Assembly: GCF_030867095.1 (NCBI RefSeq)
Contig: NC_081824.1
Location: forward strand, 351,018,203-351,082,202
Direction: 5' to 3'
Origin: Alligator mississippiensis
Lineage: Eukaryota; Chordata; Crocodylia; Alligatoridae
Length of the DNA stretch: 64,000 bases
Both the position numbers and the translations under genes were made by a program. Below are positions 59,401-64,000 of the stretch, piece after piece. Every line of letters begins with the position of its first letter. Position 1 is the first letter of the stretch. The notes under the pieces are model-generated. The model worked only from the letters and a program-made list of their open reading frames with translations. It was not told where the DNA came from and made no database searches.

Positions 59401-62400
59401 TGTACTCATATGATCCACAATATAAACCCAGAGATTTCAAATAGCTCAATCCATAGCATTAAAAACATACTGACCTGTTTTTAGAGATGCACCAGCGCAT
59501 TGGTCCGTATCACATTGGCACCGATAAAAGGAAAATTGACATTATTGGCAGTTGGCTTTTTTTGGCTGATGTGGCCAATTTAATGTCGCCAATAAATGCT
59601 GCGTGCGTGCATGCAGCCTCAGCATGCACGCAGCTAACTCGGCAGCTTGGAGAACAGTGTCTGGCTGGTAAGTCTTTTGGGGGACAGGGGTGAGGGGAGG
59701 GGAGGGAAGGGGTGTAGGAGGGACAGATCAAGGCCCCCACAGTGAGAGAGGAGGGGAGCTGCGGCAAGTGCTGCCCAGCTGGGACGGAACATGGGATGGA
59801 GATGTGAGTGGCTCATGTGGGGAGTGGGGGGGCAGTTACTGCTGCTGCTCACCCACCCCAAAGGAGTTGTGGGTCATGTGCCCCCCTGATCTGTGCACAG
59901 GGTGAGGGTGGGCTGCCACTGTGGGCTAGGTCTGGGTGTGGTGCCAGGTCCCTCCCGGTTGGGGGGGGGGGGGGGGTTGTTTGGGGCAGCACTTGTGGTG
60001 GGCAGCAGTGGTGCTTTGAAGCTTTAACAATGAAAGCTACTAGGGGTGCACCAATAAAGATTTGCTTGGCCAATACTGGTAGCTGATTATTAACCAGCCA
60101 TATTGGTCAATACCAATCCAATAACCAATGTACAGGAATGCAGGCCGGCAGCATGGTGAGCAACTCTCTGCAGGTAAGTCTTTGGAGGGGGAGGGGCATG
60201 GGGAAGGGAAGGGGCATGGGGGGGGGCTAGATTGAGGTCCGGTAAGTCTGTGGAGGGGGAGGCAGTGGGGAAGGGATAGGGGCTGGGGCTGAGGGCACTG
60301 TCCAGCCAGGGCAATGAATGGAACCCAGGGCTGGGGCAGGGAGTGGGACAGAGCTGCTGGAGGCTTGTTCAGGGAATCAGTGTCCTAGTGCTTAAAAATG
60401 GCGGCAGGAGCGCTTGATCTAAAGCTCGTTGGATGAGCTTTAGTTCAGGTGCTGCCAGCACCGTTTTTAATCATGGGGATGCTTTTAACTGGAGCTGAGC
60501 ACGGTAAAGGTGGCCGTGGGCTGCTCATTGCTCCTGCTGCTGCCAGGCGGGCAGGGGATGTGCGGCCTGCATGGGGTTCCTGAGGGAAAGGCAGCAGAGT
60601 GTAGAGCCCTGAGCCTACAGCAAGCAGCCTGCATCTGCCCCGTGCACCCATCTGGGGTGGGCACATGCCCCCATCCCCATGCCTCCCTGGGGTATGCGTT
60701 CAGTAGCAGAGAGCCTCCCCCTGTCACCTTCCACAGCTCCATCCCGCTTCCAACTCCACCCTGGGTCCCATTCACCACCGTATTTGGGCAGCACCCCCAG
60801 CCCCTGCCCCTTTCCCTCCCTCCCTCACCATGGGGGCCTCAATCTGCCTCCTCCCTCCCTCCCCCCACCCTTTCCCTCCACAGACTTACCTGCAGGGAGC
60901 TGCTTTCCACACTGCCCAGCTGCATTCCTGGCCATGTGCATGTGTGCGGATATGCTTGCATGAGGCATCCAGAGGCCCTGGCCAGAAGGCATATTATATT
61001 TATTGGTGTACATTATCAGCTACACTAGGCAAAAAAAGCCAATAGCTGATAATGTTGATTTTTTTTTTTTTTCCTTTTATCAGTCCCAATCCAACATACA
61101 ACCGATATATCAGTGCACCTCTAAAAACTACTAATTGGGACTTCTGCGAAATAATACTGATTTCCTTTGGTAAAAATAGGAAGTTTGTCTTCATTCTAGG
61201 CAGTTTCTTAGTTGCAGCTGAAGGACTACAGGCTTTCTGTAAGCCTGCAGGAATGGAAATTTGTTGGAGAGAAAATGCCGTTTTCAGCTCAGCTCTCAGT
61301 TCTTTTTGTCATAGCTTAGAATTAAAGAAGTTGAATAAAAAGTTAAAGGATCATGAGTAAGTTGCATTAGCACCCAGGGTTAGCCTTGTTTTTATTTAAT
61401 ACAATATTTTCAGTGGCAAAGTATGAACTGTACAAATAGATTTCCTACTGGGCAATAAATACTGGTTATTTCTGTTACGATAAATAGAGGAGTCTGGCAT
61501 GAAATATACAAATTAAACATTGGAGGGATGGAAGGAAAAAGGGGTTAAAATTATATTTATAGTTTGCAATTTAAATTAGTTGTATGTACTGTGCGCCTCC
61601 AGAATTGCAGTTCATGGTGAAAAACGCCATACCAGCTTCACTCTCAGAAACAACAACAAAGGTTATAATTTTGTATAAAGACTCAGTAAGCTGCTTCGTT
61701 TTACCTCAGGTTTATGATAGGAAAGTTGTCTGTGAACAAATTAGCTCAATCATTTTAAATGAGAAATTAGACTGAGATCAAAATGACTGTACTTTCCTAA
61801 TATACTTCATCATTACTAGTAAGTGTGTTGAGTGTATTTTTCACGTTTACAACCTACGTTATTATGGATTTAAGTCTGCTATAGGAAGAGGCATGGTGTG
61901 AAAAAAATGCAGCTTTGGTTCCTTCATACTCATTTAAAATGTCAGTTTTGCCAACGGTTGGATTACATTGGTCTTGATTGTACCATTTCCCATTGCTGTA
62001 TTTTCAAAAAAAAAAGGAAAGGATTTAAGAAGAACAGTGGAGCATTTTATTCCATCCATCCATCCATGATTCATTTAGTGAATTTAGGTAAACCCAGCCA
62101 AGTGCTCTTTGGAGTACCTAAGCTATTTATATTTACCTTTATTTTCACAGTCTTTGCTTTGTTTTCCAAAGCTTTGCTTTTGTACACTATGCTTGAGAAA
62201 CTGTAAAACAGCAGAAAAACAAGGATGCTTGATCCAAATACCAGTAATAAGGACTAGCTTCTGAGCTCATCATTCACCATTTACTCAACCAAATTTCCAG
62301 CAGTTTCAGTATGTATATGACCAGTCAAGCTCATGTAGCTGTGTTTTAGCAAAAGCAGTATGTTTGCCAAAACTTGGTGATTTTTACTTTCTATCCCCTG

Positions 62401-63642
62401 TTCCTTCCCTGCTCTTCCTCCGGGAATTCAGTAGTTCAGGTTACATGACCTTGTTGGCTAATTGATTGTGTTGGTGACTGTGATATGACTCCTTTATGAC
62501 TGTGTATGCATGTGTGCATGCAAGTGGAGGTGTGTTCTCACATTCATATCTGAAATAGGAGGAGGATAAATGAGTTGCTGATGATTAGGTATTTCTGTCT
62601 CCCAAACAACTTTTGTCATATGAGATATTTAGAAAAATTGTCACCAAATCATCCCTGCCTTACCGCAAATAATGATATTATGCAGAAGAATTTCAAGTAA
62701 AGAATGACAGTTATAGTTGTGATAATGTGATTAGCAAGGGAATAGCCTGCTTAAGTTAGAACCAAATTTAAAACCTTGAAGTAGTCCACATTTTTTCCTG
62801 TATCATCTAACCCCTGTTCATCTTAATTTTAGCAATATGGATATTAGTAATAGAAATTGTAAGTAACAATGTTAAGCACAGTATAATGATGAAAAAGGGA
62901 TCTTTCCTGTAAACAACTTTTGTCTGCTGTTTCTAGGACCTCTTAAGTTGATTTGTGGCCTATATGAAGAGTGTATTGTGAAGATGTGTTTGACCTCTAA
63001 ATCCTCTAGTTTTGAACTCTGCTTTCCCCCTCGCATACTTGCAGTGTTCCTTTCCTGGTTTGATATTGCTAGCTATATAAATTACTGAGCAGTTTTGCCA
63101 GGGATTTACTTCATAGCAATAGTGTGCTCCTCTTTTTAGAGGCAAAGGCAAAATGTAGCCTTTAATTTATTGGTTAAAATGCTATGGTGGTTTTGCTGCT
63201 GTAGCAAGAGTCTGAGGCAGGGGAGAAACTAAATGATTCTGTACTTCTTCCCTCTGGTTTTTATCCCCAGATTCCTATTATTTCCTCTACCTCCTGCCAT
63301 GATCGGCATCTTTACCTCTTGGATAGAGGGTAAGTGGCCTCCTGTTCAGTCACTGACAGTACCACTTCATAAGTCAGCTGTCAAAAAATCATTTGAGACT
63401 GCAGCCAGCATTTCTTTCCTGTCCTTCAGACTCGGCATGTCACTTCAATTATATTCTTTCTCTATTGGCCCAGAATGAAAGCAGTGAAAAGATCTGTGTT
63501 CAGATCTTGTGCAAACGCCATATGAGACCACCAAACTATCACTAGTAGTTAAATATTAGTAACATCAGTAAAAAAAGTTATTCCAATAAATGTTTGCTTT
63601 TTTTCTTTCTTCTACAGGAATATTTTTACCCGAAATACTTGG
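47302..63642 (+). CDS. GAS6: GAS6, 5' part (exons 1-3, continues beyond window)
   Basis: GAS6 is a secreted vitamin K-dependent protein that bridges phosphatidylserine on cells to the TAM receptor kinases TYRO3, AXL and MERTK. Three exons are visible (47302-47386, 48751-48917, 63618-63642), joined in phases 1 and 0. They encode 92 codons plus one base: a signal peptide, a propeptide ending in RHRR, and a Gla domain starting AYQIFEE with the [13 protein letters not shown] core. The propeptide text APEAAQFL and the QGHLEREC spelling fit GAS6 rather than protein S (PROS1), its closest paralogue, where I recall QGNLEREC. The EGF-like and laminin G-like exons expected of the family lie to the right of the window. 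Intron 1 is 1,364 bp and intron 2 is 14,700 bp. I see no frameshift or stop. Assignment to GAS6 is firm to the family and strong to the paralogue. Confidence 0.93.
47936..48435. repeat. GAS6 intron 1 minisatellite (about 9-10 units)
   Basis: A unit of about 50-65 bases recurs with the signature GCAGGAGGGATATGACTG followed by CGCCCCTGTGTGTG-like and CATGTATG-like text. Unit starts are visible near 47947, 48017, 48069, 48130, 48180, 48230, 48266, 48325 and 48381. The array is CA/TG-rich and fills most of the second half of intron 1. Shadow reading frames rich in His, Thr and Cys across it are artefacts. Confidence 0.8.
48536..48592. repeat. TG-rich microsatellite in GAS6 intron 1
   Basis: A stretch dominated by TGTGTG dinucleotides, about 160 bases upstream of the exon 2 acceptor. 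Confidence 0.75.
48751..48917 (+). CDS. GAS6: GAS6 exon 2 (propeptide and Gla domain)
   Basis: This 167-nt exon follows a CTGCAG acceptor and ends at ACG|GTGAGG, phase 0. It encodes a propeptide ([18 protein letters not shown]) that should dock the gamma-glutamyl carboxylase, ending in a basic cleavage site. Residues 1-37 of the Gla domain follow. Potential carboxylated glutamates are at Gla-domain positions 6, 7, 14, 16, 19, 20, 25, 26, 29, 32 and 36, and the conserved cysteine pair is at 17 and 22. The Gla segment binds calcium and phosphatidylserine membranes. A second AG three bases downstream (CAGCAG, 48748-48753) makes a NAGNAG acceptor that could drop one codon without changing frame. 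Confidence 0.95.
48918..50874. other. GAS6: GAS6 intron 2, left part
   Basis: Intronic AT-rich DNA between exon 2 and the first hAT copy. I see no additional exon and no clear repeat. Confidence 0.6.
50883..51917. mobile_element. hAT element with perfect 8-bp duplication, in GAS6 intron 2
   Basis: It begins TAGAGATGTACTGATAC and ends GGTGCACCCCTA, and is flanked by a perfect GTTGTGTC repeat (50875-50882 and 51918-51925). Subterminal arms are also inverted: GGTAAGTC at 51063-51070 mirrors GACTTACC at 51787-51794. The 1,035-bp element is GC-rich inside and encodes no transposase. Related copies are at 59482 and 60041. Confidence 0.93.
51926..52849. other. GAS6: GAS6 intron 2, unannotated
   Basis: No exon or repeat recognised. 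Confidence 0.5.
52850..53655 (-). mobile_element. GC-rich hAT-derived block
   Basis: The right edge, read on the minus strand, begins CAGGCTCGTCCAACATGCG and continues CCCGCCAAGCCATTTTCTG. It resembles the CAGGGGTGTCCAACCTGCGG ends of a hAT class. The interior is very rich in CG dinucleotides and could be mistaken for a CpG-island promoter. The left edge is uncertain (near 52850). Long frames in several phases are compositional. Confidence 0.55.
53656..59323. other. GAS6: GAS6 intron 2, central part
   Basis: AT-rich intronic DNA with a T-homopolymer run near 54886-54903. No internal exon with Gla/EGF-type text and no recognisable element was found. Confidence 0.55.
59324..59452 (+). mobile_element. 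hAT fragment (sibling of 45870 copy)
   Basis: It begins CAACTGTTCTCAACCAGGATG and contains GTTAACGCAGTTAGGTGTA and AAACCCAGAGATTTCAAA, matching the 45870 element. It lacks the right terminus. Confidence 0.65.
59482..60040 (+). mobile_element. hAT fragment, left part only
   Basis: It begins TAGAGATGCACCAGCGCATTGG and carries the arm motif GGTAAGTC at 59667-59674. No right end is found before the next element starts at 60041. A poly-G run lies at about 59961-59976. Same family as 50883 and 60041. Confidence 0.7.
60041..61123. mobile_element. hAT element with long inverted arms
   Basis: It begins TAGGGGTGCACCAATAAAG and ends ATATCAGTGCACCTCTA. Flanks AAAGCTAC (60033-60040) and AAAACTAC (61124-61131) agree at 7 of 8 positions. 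The right arm read in reverse complement resembles the left arm of the 59482 copy over about 200 bases, including GGTAAGTC (60173-60180 left; GACTTACC at 60883-60890 right). No transposase is encoded. Confidence 0.88.
61132..63617. other. GAS6: GAS6 intron 2, right part
   Basis: AT-rich intronic DNA ending in a pyrimidine-rich acceptor (TTTCTTTCTTCTACAG) at exon 3. No other exon or element recognised. Confidence 0.6.
63618..63642 (+). CDS. GAS6: GAS6 exon 3, 25-nt micro-exon
   Basis: A strong pyrimidine tract and TCTACAG acceptor precede 25 bases encoding EYFYPKYL plus one base, followed by the consensus donor GTGAGT at 63643. In vitamin K-dependent proteins the Gla domain is completed by a small exon of this size encoding the aromatic-rich tail (human GAS6 and protein S have YFYPRYL/YFYPKYL). 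The phase joins perfectly to exon 2: phase 0 in, phase 1 out. It is far too short for ORF-based detection and was located by searching for this expected tail 14.7 kb downstream of exon 2. Confidence 0.9.
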
Positions 63643-64000
63643 GTGAGTGCAGTTATTACTTTCATTTTTTTTGGCAGCTCTGATGTGTGCCTAACATTAG
63701 AACAGGGGACAGCCAAAGCCTTCTCAAATGAATATAATAGAGATCCTGTAGCAATTACCGTGTATTGTGTATCGTTTTCCTGAAATAGAGCTAAGTGTTT
63801 TGTATATGCATTATTAAGGGTGCATATTTTTATTTCTATCCTCTGTATAATTACTCACACAGCATTTTACATATTATATTACAGATGTATATTAAAATGT
63901 GTGTGTAAAGCTACATTTATTTTTGTAGCTTACATCATTGCTGTGTAACTTGCAGTCTCCTAAAATGGACACACTTTTAATTAGTTGACTTTAAATGTAT
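63643..64000 (+). other. GAS6: GAS6 intron 3 (start)
   Basis: Begins with consensus donor GTGAGT and runs to the window edge. No further exon, such as the first EGF-like module, is seen. Confidence 0.8.

Overview
This is a vertebrate nuclear window, almost certainly from a reptile. A crocodilian is favoured and a turtle is possible. The evidence is several CR1-type LINE copies, including one about 3.3 kb long, several hAT-family DNA transposons with 8-bp target duplications, and abundant short hairpin elements. The introns are long and AT-rich, splice sites are canonical GT/AG, and no prokaryotic features are present. The species call is inference.

The only convincing cellular gene is the 5' part of GAS6 (growth arrest-specific 6, a vitamin K-dependent ligand of the TYRO3/AXL/MERTK receptors) on the + strand. 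Exon 1 (ATG at 47302, signal peptide) lies in a CpG-rich island. Exon 2 (48751-48917) carries the propeptide and most of the Gla domain. A 25-nt exon 3 (63618-63642) completes the Gla segment. Phases match at both junctions (1, then 0). Intron 2 is 14.7 kb and the gene runs off the right edge.

Positions 1-46,400 read as intergenic or far-upstream DNA. They hold CR1 copies at 2.56-3.18, 6.04-7.60 (minus), 25.79-29.13 (nearly full length), 31.88-34.26, 35.55-35.79 (minus) and 40.0-40.2 kb. hAT elements lie at 4.0, 14.6, 18.0, 22.2, 29.2, 30.9, 43.4 and 45.9 kb. Hairpin MITE-like elements lie at 1.0, 16.3, 34.5 and 40.85 kb. A SINE-like family is at 13.8, 37.2 and 39.2 kb, and two related GC-rich repeat blocks are at about 7.9-9.5 and 37.6-38.8 kb. 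From 46.4 to 48.6 kb, TG-rich minisatellite DNA surrounds GAS6 exon 1. GAS6 intron 2 holds three related hAT copies with long terminal arms and one GC-rich hAT-derived block.

No tRNA, rRNA, CRISPR or operon-like gene cluster was seen, and I found no credible new multi-gene system. The most useful observations are the GAS6 start and its micro-exon, the repeat architecture around exon 1, the donor-like motif conserved in the intronic hAT arms, and the structured non-autonomous elements. Boundaries of repeats were judged by eye.
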